Positions 9,801 to 19,423 of a stretch of 39,956 nt of DNA are shown here, piece by piece. Origin of the DNA: Verrucomicrobiota bacterium. GTDB lineage: Bacteria > Verrucomicrobiota > Kiritimatiellia > RFP12 > UBA1067. The stretch covers positions 214,776-254,731 of the forward strand of contig JAHFSX010000004.1 of NCBI GenBank assembly GCA_023269675.1, read 5' to 3'. Both the position numbers and the translations under genes were made by a program. A model generated the notes under the pieces. The model ran no database searches. It saw nothing but the letters and a program-made list of their open reading frames with translations, and was not told the origin of the DNA. Within the stretch, counting starts at the first letter, position 1, and each line of letters starts with the position of its first letter.

Positions 9801-9968
9801 GGCTTGGCCGCAGGCCCGCGGCCAGCGGACGGCCCTGTCGTCCAGCGCGAGACGGACCGCTTCGGGCTGGACGAGCGCAAGCTGGCGACGCAGGGCCGCG
9901 CGGTCCAGCGCGGCCGCGGGCAGGACGAGGCCTAATAGCGCCGCCAGCAACGCGAGTTTCCGTCTCAT
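6816..9968 (-). CDS. Secreted diheme HzsA-like protein fused to a SUMF1-type domain
   Basis: The 1050-residue protein starts with a Sec signal peptide (MRRKLALLAALLGLVLPAAA), so it acts outside the cytoplasm. Residues of about 130-560 resemble the beta-propeller/HZS-alpha-type region found in hydrazine synthase alpha relatives (phrases LHWDARRLMFTGENG, RLTFDQDHNWYPTQL). Two CxxCH heme c motifs follow, CSGCH (566-570) and CVRCH (617-621). The last 240 residues form a SUMF1/formylglycine-generating-enzyme-like fold (FVRIPAGAF, VDEITNEQYARF, VHGNVWEWTADR, ALARGGSW, VGFRVLLEE). The paired active-site cysteines of true formylglycine-generating enzyme are absent: the matching stretch reads WWKRPRYATFAARVPY. 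So the domain is more likely structural or ligand-binding. GGGGAGG precedes the ATG. Such fusions are known mainly as uncharacterised proteins in PVC bacteria; hydrazine chemistry is not implied. Confidence 0.85.
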   Translation of the reverse strand: MRRKLALLAALLGLVLPAAALDRAALRRQLALVQPEAVRLALDDRAVRWPRACGQADRTWCAGLGERRDALLKRLDAGEGPAEAEARALLRQIRTALLANPLLDADRLLVVRRGANNLALPQNWQQQRDVNRKGLTNEIALLTGLRGEPRLQTLHATAPGTYVGDLQLHWDARRLMFTGENGKGLHRVYELDIGAPGRVTELPFVPDGDVDNYAGCWLADDSALFLSNASFIGVPCVVGASYVASLYRWYPSDGHIRRLTFDQDHNWYPTQLQDGRVMYLRWEYSGIVHYVSRLLFTMNPDGTGQRELYGSNCYWPNAMFYARPVPDDPHRFTAVVSGHHGVPRMGELILFDPMLGRRETQGVVQRIPGRGRPVEPVVKDNLVDDSWPKFLHPWPLGNGYVLTACKPDPDALWGLYLADTFDNLTLIYEEPGQAIFEPVPLQPRPRPVRLQDHVTAGETNGRVKVTDIYAGPGLAGVPRGTVKNLRVFTYSFAYRGMGSETDRVGFDGPWDVVRIMGTVPVEADGSAYFEVPANTPVSLQPLDAQGRALQLMRSWLTVMPGELQSCSGCHEPQNSGSGPLTRVRAMEREPSQITPWHGPARGVAFNREVQPVLDRYCVRCHDGSAGRPDFRLRPGVSIKTKEVYYINADNLFPPAYLALCAFIRSQTQEGDNNLQAPCNFHVSTTELFQILEAGHHGVRLDAESWDRLATWIDLNRPNHGTWTENVGEKRMGQLAARRSELQKRYAGVDEAHEVTYGPAVLAAAALPPAEPPAEIAAPAVAGWPFDAAAARARQQALGTATRTLDLGGGLRLAFVRIPAGAFATADGRAAEIRKPFWISVDEITNEQYARFDAAHDSFMERGEYMQFTPQERGYPLNTPTQPVCRVSCEAAEAFCRFASQRSGSRVRLPGGDEWEWAARAGAATPLFYGTEDVDFSPFANLADAVFRKMERLRANMPGAAIPAWRPAVTNCSDGFRVSSPVGTFAANAWGLRDVHGNVWEWTADRLPDGRALARGGSWWKRPRYATFAARVPYAPWQRVYDVGFRVLLEE

Positions 9969-10049
9969 GAGATAATCCTCCCCACTTTCCTTAACTAGAG
10001 TACAAAATGGCACAATCGGTTCGGAATTGGAAGCCCGAATGCGGCCGTT

Positions 10050-10077
10050 GAACCTTGAACCCCGAACCTCGAACCCT
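10050..10077. repeat. Four-unit GAACC-anchored 7-nt array
   Basis: Four consecutive heptamers, GAACCTT, GAACCCC, GAACCTC and GAACCCT, lie in exact phase 14 nt before the glycosyltransferase start codon. GGTTCGG about 32 nt upstream is complementary to CCGAACC inside the array, giving a possible stem. The spacer to the minus-strand diheme gene otherwise holds nothing recognisable. Confidence 0.75.
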
Positions 10078-10091
10078 GTATCATACCGCCC

Positions 10092-11210
10092 ATGCATATT
10101 CTCCAGATCCTTCCGGCGCTCGACGAGGGCGGCGTGGAGCGCGGCACGGTCGAACTCAACCGCGAGTTCGTCCGTCGCGGCGTGACCAGCACGGTCGTCT
10201 CCAGCGGCGGAAGGCTGGCGGAGCTCATCGGACGCGACGGCGGCCGGCATGTCGGCTTGGACGTGAAGTCCAAGAACCTGCTGACCGTGCCTTCGCGCGC
10301 GCGCGCCTTGCGACGGATACTGGCGCAAGAGCAGCCCGATCTGGTCCACTACCGCAGCCGCGTGCCGGGATGGCTCTTCGCCTTCGCCAACCGCACGCTG
10401 CACCTGCCGTTCGTCTCCACGGTCCACGGCTTCAACAGCGTCAGCGCCTACAGCCGGATCATGACCGCCGGCCAGCGCGTGATCTGCCCCAGCACGGCGG
10501 TGGCCGACTACATCCGCGCCCAATACGGGACGCCGGAGGAGAAGATCCGCCTGATCCCGCGCGGCATCGATCCGCAGCAATTCGATCCCGGGCGGCTTGA
10601 CCCGGCGTTCATGGCGGAGTTCCGTCGGCAGTACGGCCTGGAGGGCCGTTTCGTCGTGCTCGGCGTCGGCCGCGTCACCCAGCTCAAAGGCTACGACGTC
10701 CTGATCCGGGCCACGGCGCTGGCGCGCGGGCGGCTGCCGCAGATCAAGACCGTCATCGTGGGCGGCGCGGAGGCGGCGCGGGCCGGGTACGGGCGCGAGC
10801 TACAGCGGCTGGTCGAATCGCTGGGGCTGCAGGAGCACGTGGTTTTCACAGGCAGCCAGAGCCGGCTCGCCGAAATCTACACCTGCGGCCAGGTGCTGGT
10901 CTCGAGCAACAGCGCCAAGCCCGAGGCCTTCGGCCGCGCCATGGCCGAGGCGCTGGCCATGGGGTGCCCGGTGATCGCCACGCGCTTCGGCGGCGCGCTG
11001 GACCTCGTGAAGGAGGGCTTCAACGGCTGGCTGGTGGATCCGGGCGACGCCGCGGGTCTGTCCGACCGCCTGGTGCAGGCCTCGCAGGCCTCCTTCGCCG
11101 GTCTGCGCGAGGACGCGCTGGCGCGCTTCTCGCTCGACAGCATGGTGACCCGCACCCTGGCCGTCTACAGCGAAGTGCTGCAGGGCGCAACCCCCGCCTC
11201 GCCAAAATGA
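10092..11210 (+). CDS. GT4 family glycosyltransferase (group 1)
   Basis: Cytoplasmic or membrane-associated GT-B fold enzyme of 372 residues that transfers a sugar from a nucleotide-sugar donor. The N-terminal acceptor half opens with the typical MHILQILPALDEGGVERGT (glycine-rich GGVE loop) and continues with DLVHYRSRVPGW and VSTVHGFNS. The donor half has VVLGVGRVTQLKGYDVLIRA, GRELQRLVESLGL, VVFTGSQSRLAEIY and the EX7E-type motif PEAFGRAMAEALAMGCPVIATR, split here as PEAFGRAMAE with the catalytic-type glutamates. The nearby hldD and two LPS-kinase-like genes make lipopolysaccharide or capsule assembly likely. Donor and acceptor cannot be assigned. The ATG has no clear Shine-Dalgarno sequence and lies 14 nt after the GAACC heptamer array. 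Confidence 0.92.
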   Translation: MHILQILPALDEGGVERGTVELNREFVRRGVTSTVVSSGGRLAELIGRDGGRHVGLDVKSKNLLTVPSRARALRRILAQEQPDLVHYRSRVPGWLFAFANRTLHLPFVSTVHGFNSVSAYSRIMTAGQRVICPSTAVADYIRAQYGTPEEKIRLIPRGIDPQQFDPGRLDPAFMAEFRRQYGLEGRFVVLGVGRVTQLKGYDVLIRATALARGRLPQIKTVIVGGAEAARAGYGRELQRLVESLGLQEHVVFTGSQSRLAEIYTCGQVLVSSNSAKPEAFGRAMAEALAMGCPVIATRFGGALDLVKEGFNGWLVDPGDAAGLSDRLVQASQASFAGLREDALARFSLDSMVTRTLAVYSEVLQGATPASPK

Positions 11211-11223
11211 ACGCGAAGCCCGC

Positions 11224-11628
11224 TCACGCGCACAGGATCTTGAGGGGAAAGAGGCGGGCGACCGTGTGCAGAGCGGCGTCGGTGGTGAGCAGCTGGGCAT
11301 GGTCCGCCAGCGCGGCGGCGGCGGAGAGCACCCGCAGCGGCGGCAGGGGCGCATGGCCTTCGGCGTGCAGGCGGCAGGCGATCCGGCCCGCGGTCAGAGC
11401 GATGTCGCGCGCGGCGGCGGCCGGGCGTCCGTAGAGCCCGAGCAGGGCCTCGGCCAGCCGGTCGGCCTCGGCGGGGGTGCGCGCCTGCGACAGCAGCTCC
11501 TGCAGCACCGCGCCGCTGACGCGGGCGAGGCGCTGCGTGATCAGCTCGTCCACGCGGTCGCCCAGCTCGGGGCTGCGCCCCGCGAAGTAGTCGCGCCAGA
11601 CCGGCGTGTCGATGAAGACGGGGGTCAC
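11224..11628 (-). CDS. vapC: VapC-like PIN domain toxin, possibly inactive
   Basis: PIN-fold ribonuclease-type protein of 134 residues from a type II toxin-antitoxin module. PIN toxins use three or four acidic residues to bind Mg and cut RNA. Here FIDTPVWRDYF gives Asp7, VLQELLSQAR gives Glu44 and LLTTDAALHTVA gives Asp117. The central motif, normally D-x-x-I-A-A-x-A, reads RVLSAAAA, so the third acidic residue is replaced by Arg99. The toxin may be weakened or dead, or may use another residue. GTG was chosen as start because it overlaps the antitoxin stop codon as GTGA; upstream extensions in this frame would run through the antitoxin gene. Confidence 0.85.
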   Translation of the reverse strand: MTPVFIDTPVWRDYFAGRSPELGDRVDELITQRLARVSGAVLQELLSQARTPAEADRLAEALLGLYGRPAAAARDIALTAGRIACRLHAEGHAPLPPLRVLSAAAALADHAQLLTTDAALHTVARLFPLKILCA

Positions 11629-11819
11629 GTGGCCTCCTCCCGCGGGGCGGGCTCGAGCAGACGGGCCTGCCCGCGCAGGCTTTGCAGGCGCTTCAGACGC
11701 AGGGCGGTCTCGTACGCGCGCAGCGCGGCCACGACGGTCTCGGTCTTGCCGGACGCGCCGGCCAGCTCCATGACGGTCTCCAGCAGGCCGTCGGGCAAAT
11801 TGAGGGTCAGGCGGTTCAT
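11625..11819 (-). CDS. vapB: VapB-like ribbon-helix-helix antitoxin
   Basis: A 64-residue protein with an N-terminal beta strand MNRLTLNLPDGLLE and two helices (TVMELAGASGKTETVVAALRAY), the pattern of a ribbon-helix-helix DNA-binding antitoxin. It ends in a basic tail (RLKRLQSLRGQARLLEP) of the kind that wraps the PIN toxin. It precedes the toxin gene and overlaps it by 4 nt. A perfect inverted repeat upstream of its start is the probable operator for autorepression. Only a weak ribosome site is visible before the ATG. Confidence 0.85.
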   Translation of the reverse strand: MNRLTLNLPDGLLETVMELAGASGKTETVVAALRAYETALRLKRLQSLRGQARLLEPAPREEAT

Positions 11820-11836
11820 AGGAGTGCATATATTAC

Positions 11837-11857
11837 ATACATATCTAGGATATGTAT
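11837..11857. promoter_or_regulatory. Operator palindrome of the vapBC pair
   Basis: ATACATATC and GATATGTAT form a perfect 9-bp inverted repeat with a 3-nt spacer (TAG), 17 nt upstream of the vapB start in a strikingly AT-rich pocket. TATGTAATATATG beside it on the minus strand could be the -10 region. Ribbon-helix-helix antitoxins usually bind such palindromes over their own promoter. Confidence 0.75.
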
Positions 11858-11952
11858 ACTCCGAAAAACGGGTTTTACGGCGTTTAGAGGTGGTTTACGG
11901 CCTCTGAAGATGGTAAATTCATCTTTTATTTATTTCCAACAGCGGAGTGAAC

Positions 11953-14532
<2,580 letters not shown>

Positions 14533-14550
14533 AGAGCAGTTCTTCTATGT

Positions 14551-14582
14551 GGCGTGCCCATCCGTGGGCACGCCTTTTTTTT
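14551..14582 (+). terminator. Rho-independent terminator of gyrA
   Basis: A perfect 10-bp stem (GGCGTGCCCA with TGGGCACGCC, TCCG loop) is followed by eight T residues. Its stem is a covarying relative of the hairpin downstream of mfd. Confidence 0.95.
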
Positions 14583-14593
14583 CGCGCTGCCCG

Positions 14594-14739
14594 CGTTCGT
14601 GGTACCGCCTTCAGGCGGAGTCGGGTGTAGCCTGCGCCGTTCTACAGCGCCTCGGCGTGACCACGTTCGTAGTACCGCCTTCAGGCGGAATCCCAGGGTG
14701 CCTCTGCCTCGCTTTCCGCCTCAAGGCGCTACTACAAAC
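14594..14739. repeat. Three copies of a GTAGTACCGCC palindromic element in the gyrA-mfd spacer
   Basis: Copy 1 (14594-14622) and copy 2 (14664-14692) match at 27 of 29 positions and contain GTAGTACCGCCTTCAGGCGG or its G variant, a 6-bp stem CCGCCT/AGGCGG. Copy 3 (14713-14739) is inverted and reads GTAGTAGCGCCTTGAGGCGG on the minus strand. CTACCTCAGGTAG follows. No gene is seen in this 300-nt spacer; the rest is terminator and hairpins. Confidence 0.85.
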
Positions 14740-14833
14740 CCTACCTCAGGTAGCGCCATTGAGGAGGACCGGCACGAGCCAGACGCTTATCCCCGCGTTC
14801 GACATCGCGCGGCTGATCGGCTAAGATGGTCCC

Positions 14834-17800
14834 GTGTCTTCCCTGTCACAGCTCTTCACCGATCTGCTGACGCCCGCCCTGCCGCGCAGGGCCACGCGCT
14901 TGGCCGCGCCGGCTTTTCCGGGCGTCAGCGCCGCGCTGGCAGCCGCCTCCCTCGCGCACCGGTCGCCCGCGCGCCTCACGCTGGCGGTCACCGCCGGCCC
15001 CGCCGACCTCGAGCGCGTCTACGGCGACCTCTGCGCCCTCGGCCGCGACAGCGGGGTGGAGCCCGCGCTCTTCCCGCAGCTGATGGAGGACGACACCGAG
15101 ACCGCCGGCACGCGGCTGCGCGTCATCCGCCAGCTCCGCCCCGGCGCGCCGGACGCCCCCCGCCACGCCACGGTCATCGTCACCTCGCTGCAGGCCCTGC
15201 TCCAGCCCGTGCCCGACCCCGAGGCCGTCGAGGAAGCCTCGGTGCACCTGCGCGTCGGCGCGCACTACCCGTTCGACGCCCTGGTCGCCCAGCTCGTCGC
15301 CGGAGGCTACGAACGCGTTTCCGACGTGGACGCGCCCGGCCGGCTGGCGGTGCGCGGCGGCCTGCTGGACGTCTGGCCGCCCGCCACGCCCGCACCCTGG
15401 CGGGCGGAGTTCTTCGACACCGAGCTCGAATCTCTCCGCACCTTCGATCCCGCCACGCAGTGCTCGGTCGAGAAGGGCGACGCCGCCTGGCTGCCGCCCT
15501 GTTCCGAGAGCGACCTGGCCACGGTGCAGCTCGCCGACCTGCTGCCGCCCCACGCCGCCGTGCTCTGGCTCGACCACGACCGCATCCGCGCGGGCACGCT
15601 CTTCCCGCAGGAGAACGCCCAACACCCGCTCTCCTGGGAAGAGCTCTCCGCCCGCATCGCCGCGCGCGAGCCCTGGCTGCAGCTCTTCTCCGGCGACCCT
15701 CCGCCCAGCCGCACGCCCGCCCTGCAGCTGGAGATCGCCGCGCTGCCCGGCCTGGCCGAGCTCGGGGCCGGCGAGGCGCACCATCCGGAGCTGCTGATGC
15801 AGGCGCGCCAGCGGCTGCTCAAGGATTTCGAAATCCGCGCGGCGGCGGGCGAGACGGTCATCGTCTGCGTCGACACCGCCGGCACCTGCGAACTGCTGGC
15901 GCGCGAACTCGGCGCGGACACGCGCGTGCTGATCCACCGCGCCTCGCTCTCCGGCGGCTTCACGCTCCCCGGGCTCACCGTGGCGGCGCAGCCCGACCTC
16001 TACGCCGTGCGCAAGCAGGCGCTGCGCCGGCCCTCCCCCACCGCCGTCACGCGCGGCGGCCGTGTGGAGAACGCGGCCGACCTCGAGCCCGGCGACCTCG
16101 TGGTCCACATCGACCACGGCATCGGCCGCTTCCTCGGCTCGACCGAGGTGGAGGTGGACGGCCACCGCTCCGAAGTCTTCACCATCGAATACGCCGAGAA
16201 CGCCAAGCTCCACGTGCCGGTCTCGCACGCGCACCTGCTCAGCCGCTATGTGGGCGTGGCCGGCCACAAGGCCAAGCTCCACCGCCTCGGCGGCAAGCGC
16301 TGGATGCGCGAGAAGGCCGACGCCGAGCGGGCGGTCGCCGACCTCGCGGCGGCCCTGCTCGACACGCAGGCGCGGCGGCAGGTGGTCGAAGGGCTCGCCT
16401 TCAACCCCGAGCCACAGTGGATGAACGAGTTCGAGGCCGCCTTCCCGTATCAGGAAACCGTCGATCAGGTGAAGGTCATCGCGGACGTTAAGCGCGACAT
16501 GGCCGCGCCGCGCCCCATGGACCGCCTCATCTGCGGCGACGCGGGCTACGGCAAAACCGAGATCGCCATGCGCGCGGCCTTCATCGCGGTCATGAACGGC
16601 CGCCAGGTGGCCGTGCTCGTGCCCACCACGGTCCTGGCCGAGCAGCACTACGAGACCTTCACCGACCGCATGTCCGCCTACCCCGTGCGCATCGAGGTGG
16701 TCAGCCGCTTCCACACCCACGCCAAGCGCAAACGCATCCTTGCGGACACGTGCACCGGCAAGGTCGACATCGTGATCGGCACCCACGCCCTGCTCGGCGG
16801 CGAGGTGAACTTCCAGAACCTCGGCCTGCTGATCATCGACGAGGAGCAGCGCTTCGGCGTGACCCACAAGGAGCGGCTGAAGCAGGTGCGCCAGATCGTG
16901 GACGTGCTGACGCTCTCCGCCACCCCCATCCCGCGCACGCTCTACATGAGCATGACCGGCGCGCGCGACATGAGCCTCCTGCAGACGCCGCCGCGCGAGC
17001 GCGTGGCCGTCGAGACGAAAGTCGCGCGCGACACCGACGCGGTGATCCGCAACGCGATCCGTCAGGAGCTGAACCGCAACGGCCAGGTCTACTTCCTCTA
17101 CAACCGCGTGGTGACCATCGGCCTGATGCAGCACCGCCTGGAGAAGCTGGTGCCCGAGGCGCGCATCGCGGTCGCGCACGGCCAGATGCCCGCGAACACG
17201 CTGGCCCGCATCATGCGCGAGTTCGAGGCGGGCGAGATCGACGTGCTGCTCTGCACCACCATCGTCGAGAGCGGGCTCGACATCCCGCGCGCCAACACCA
17301 TGCTCATCCACCGCGCCGACCGCTTCGGCATCGCCGACCTCTACCAGCTCCGCGGCCGCGTGGGCCGCTCCTCGCAAAAGGGCTTCGCCTGGCTGCTGCT
17401 GCCCGAAAACGGCCATGTCGACGAAGACGCGCGGCAGCGCATCGCGGCGCTGCAGAAGCACAGCGGCCTCGGCGCGGGCTTCAACCTCGCGCTGCGCGAC
17501 CTCGAGATCCGCGGCGCGGGCAACCTGCTGGGCGCCGCGCAGAGCGGCCACATCGCGGCCATCGGGTTCGGCCTCTACTGCCAGCTCCTGCGGCGCACCA
17601 TCGCCCGCTTCAAAGGCGAGGCGCCGCCGCTGCTGGTGGACGTCGACCTCGCTCTCGACTTCCTCGACTTCTCGCCGGGCGCGATCGATCCCGGCTCCTC
17701 GGCGTGCCTGCCCTACACCTACGTCGAGGACGAGGCGCACCGCATGACCCTGCACCGCCGCATCGCCGAGGTGGTGGCGGTCAAAGAGGTGCGCACGCTG

Positions 17801-18049
17801 CGCGACGAGCTCACCGACCGCTACGGCCAGCCGCCGCCCGCGGTGCTGCGGCTGCTGCGCCTGGCCGAACTGCGCGTGCTGGCGGCGCAGAAAAAGCTCG
17901 GGCGCATCGAGACGCGCGAGAACAAGATTTACTTCTACCCACAGCGCGAGCGCTCGCCGCTGCTGGTCAAGGGCCATCTGCCCGCCCTGAAAGGCAAGGA
18001 CGCTGAGCAGCGCCTCGCCTCCCTCGTCCGCGCGCTCCAGGCGCTGTGA
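14834..18049 (+). CDS. mfd: Transcription-repair coupling factor
   Basis: Cytoplasmic DNA translocase of 1071 residues that removes stalled RNA polymerase and recruits UvrA. The N-terminal 330 residues form the UvrB-homology region (RGGLLDVWPP). The RNA polymerase-interacting CarD-like domain follows at about 410-475 (LEPGDLVVHIDHGIGRF). The motor has Walker A GDAGYGKTE (from 568), the DEEQ box (669-672) in LIIDEEQRFGV, SATPIPRTLYMSM, and motif VI GRVGRS in QLRGRVGRSSQKG. The C-terminal TRCF domain follows. GTG is the start; an in-frame TAA lies 9 nt upstream, so no earlier start exists. The Shine-Dalgarno sequence is poor. Somewhat shorter than E. coli Mfd (about 1148 residues). Confidence 0.97.
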   Translation: MSSLSQLFTDLLTPALPRRATRLAAPAFPGVSAALAAASLAHRSPARLTLAVTAGPADLERVYGDLCALGRDSGVEPALFPQLMEDDTETAGTRLRVIRQLRPGAPDAPRHATVIVTSLQALLQPVPDPEAVEEASVHLRVGAHYPFDALVAQLVAGGYERVSDVDAPGRLAVRGGLLDVWPPATPAPWRAEFFDTELESLRTFDPATQCSVEKGDAAWLPPCSESDLATVQLADLLPPHAAVLWLDHDRIRAGTLFPQENAQHPLSWEELSARIAAREPWLQLFSGDPPPSRTPALQLEIAALPGLAELGAGEAHHPELLMQARQRLLKDFEIRAAAGETVIVCVDTAGTCELLARELGADTRVLIHRASLSGGFTLPGLTVAAQPDLYAVRKQALRRPSPTAVTRGGRVENAADLEPGDLVVHIDHGIGRFLGSTEVEVDGHRSEVFTIEYAENAKLHVPVSHAHLLSRYVGVAGHKAKLHRLGGKRWMREKADAERAVADLAAALLDTQARRQVVEGLAFNPEPQWMNEFEAAFPYQETVDQVKVIADVKRDMAAPRPMDRLICGDAGYGKTEIAMRAAFIAVMNGRQVAVLVPTTVLAEQHYETFTDRMSAYPVRIEVVSRFHTHAKRKRILADTCTGKVDIVIGTHALLGGEVNFQNLGLLIIDEEQRFGVTHKERLKQVRQIVDVLTLSATPIPRTLYMSMTGARDMSLLQTPPRERVAVETKVARDTDAVIRNAIRQELNRNGQVYFLYNRVVTIGLMQHRLEKLVPEARIAVAHGQMPANTLARIMREFEAGEIDVLLCTTIVESGLDIPRANTMLIHRADRFGIADLYQLRGRVGRSSQKGFAWLLLPENGHVDEDARQRIAALQKHSGLGAGFNLALRDLEIRGAGNLLGAAQSGHIAAIGFGLYCQLLRRTIARFKGEAPPLLVDVDLALDFLDFSPGAIDPGSSACLPYTYVEDEAHRMTLHRRIAEVVAVKEVRTLRDELTDRYGQPPPAVLRLLRLAELRVLAAQKKLGRIETRENKIYFYPQRERSPLLVKGHLPALKGKDAEQRLASLVRALQAL

Positions 18050-18055
18050 CGCTCC

Positions 18056-18114
18056 CCATGCGCAGGGATGCGCATGGCACATTTGGAACGTGGCACGCCC
18101 ATCCTTGGGCGTGC
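18056..18114. terminator. Two tandem hairpins downstream of mfd
   Basis: CCATGCGC with GCGCATGG (6-nt loop) is followed by GCACGCCCA with TGGGCGTGC (TCCT loop). Neither has a T run, so termination would be Rho-dependent or weak. The second stem is the same family as the gyrA terminator, with base-pair swaps that keep pairing. The rest of the spacer to the GH53 gene shows nothing. Confidence 0.55.
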
Positions 18115-18206
18115 GGGTTCGAGTCGGCCTTTCTGTCCAAGGGTGAACGACTCCGCTGGCAATGAATCCGCTTGCGGCGATAAACTGACGCGGGTATGCT
18201 CAGGTC

Positions 18207-19277
18207 ATGATATGTAAAATTCGTTTGGCGGTTGCGGGTCTGGCACTGGCGGCCCTCTCGGCCGCGGCGGCGGAGAAGCCGCTCTTCCTGGCGGGCGGCG
18301 ACATCTCCGCCCTGCCGAAATTCGAGGCGCTGGGCGCGGTCTACAGCGACAACGGCCGGACGGGCGACGTGATCCGGATCATGCGGGAGCGCGGCTGCAC
18401 CTGCTTCCGCGTGCGGCTGTTCGTGAACCCGAACATGACGGATGTGGTGATCCAGGACCTGCCCTTCGCGGTCAGACTCGGCCAGCGCATCCAGGCCTCC
18501 GGCGCGACCTTCCTGCTCGACCTCCACTACTCGGACACGTGGGCCGACCCGGGCAAGCAGGCCAAGCCCGCCGCGTGGACCAACCTGACCTTCAGCGCGC
18601 TGGAGCAGCGGGTCGAGAGCTACACGGCCGGGGTGCTCAAGACCTTCAAAGCGGCGGGGTGCCTGCCGGAGATCGTGCAGGTCGGCAACGAGATCACGCC
18701 GGGCTTCCTCTGGCCGGACGGCAAGCTCAGCTCGCCCAAGGGCGGCTGGGAGAAGTTCGCGGCCCTGCTCAAGGCCGGCATCCGCGGCGTAAAGAAGCCG
18801 CTGGGCGCCGGGGAGCGCGTGCAGATCATGATCCACATCGACAAGGGCGGCGACGCGGCGGCCACGCGCGGGTTCTTCGACAACCTGGCGAAACAGGGCG
18901 TGCCCTACGACATGATCGGACTGAGCTACTATCCGTTCTGGCACGGCGGCCTGGACAAGCTGCGCGAGAACCTGAACCAGACCGCGCTGCGCTTCGGCAA
19001 GGAGATCGTCGTGGTCGAGACCGCCTACCCCTGGCGGCCCCACGACGAGACCAAGAACATGAGCTGGCCGATGACGCCGCAGGGGCAGGAGCAGTTCCTG
19101 CGCGAACTCGTCCAGACCGTGCGCGCGGCGCCGAACGGCCGCGGCCGGGGCGTGATCTGGTGGTATCCGGAGTCGGTCCGGACACCGGGGCTGACCGTGT
19201 GGAAGGGCGGCGATGTCGCGCTCTTCGATGCCGCCGGAGCGGCCCTGCCCGCCCTAAACGCGTTTAAACAAAAGTGA
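18207..19277 (+). CDS. GH53 endo-beta-1,4-galactanase
   Basis: Secreted glycoside hydrolase of 356 residues with a Sec signal peptide (cleavage near SAAAAEKP). It belongs to family GH53, which cuts beta-1,4-galactan side chains of pectic arabinogalactan by a retaining mechanism on a TIM barrel. The acid/base is Glu162 in VQVGNEITPG and the nucleophile is Glu271 in VVVETAYPW. Other family markers are AGGDISALPKFE near the start, FRVRLFVNP and LLDLHYSDTWADPGKQ. Products would suit the GH2 beta-galactosidase at the other end of the window. ATG is preceded by CAGG only. A DUF1080 lipoprotein follows after 146 nt of GC-rich palindromic spacer. Confidence 0.95.
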   Translation: MICKIRLAVAGLALAALSAAAAEKPLFLAGGDISALPKFEALGAVYSDNGRTGDVIRIMRERGCTCFRVRLFVNPNMTDVVIQDLPFAVRLGQRIQASGATFLLDLHYSDTWADPGKQAKPAAWTNLTFSALEQRVESYTAGVLKTFKAAGCLPEIVQVGNEITPGFLWPDGKLSSPKGGWEKFAALLKAGIRGVKKPLGAGERVQIMIHIDKGGDAAATRGFFDNLAKQGVPYDMIGLSYYPFWHGGLDKLRENLNQTALRFGKEIVVVETAYPWRPHDETKNMSWPMTPQGQEQFLRELVQTVRAAPNGRGRGVIWWYPESVRTPGLTVWKGGDVALFDAAGAALPALNAFKQK

Positions 19278-19423
19278 GCGTGCCCCTGCGCGGAGGTGCC
19301 GCGCGCATCCGCGCGCATGGGCGTGCGCGGTCTCGACCCACGCCGCTGGCGGCTTGCCACGCGCGTGGCGGGCATGATACCTTTTCAACGTCGCCACTAC
19401 CTCACACTGAAAAAGGAGCGTGT

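Noticed and set aside
10092..10600. Frame starting near 10055 as an alternative upstream extension of the glycosyltransferase
   Set aside because: That frame differs from the GT4 frame and crosses the heptamer array; the protein beginning MHILQILPALDEGG is the natural N-terminus.
11870..11940. AGATG/CATCT with a following T-rich stretch as a terminator before gyrA
   Set aside because: No plus-strand gene ends upstream and the stem is only five weak pairs.
18108..18130. GGGTTCGAGTC resembling a tRNA T-loop
   Set aside because: The flanking bases do not form a T-stem and no D-arm or anticodon arm is found upstream.
19278..19423. A small gene in the GH53-DUF1080 spacer
   Set aside because: Only GC-rich palindromes such as CCACGCGCGTGG and GCGCGCATCCGCGCGC are seen; no start with a ribosome site other than the DUF1080 one.
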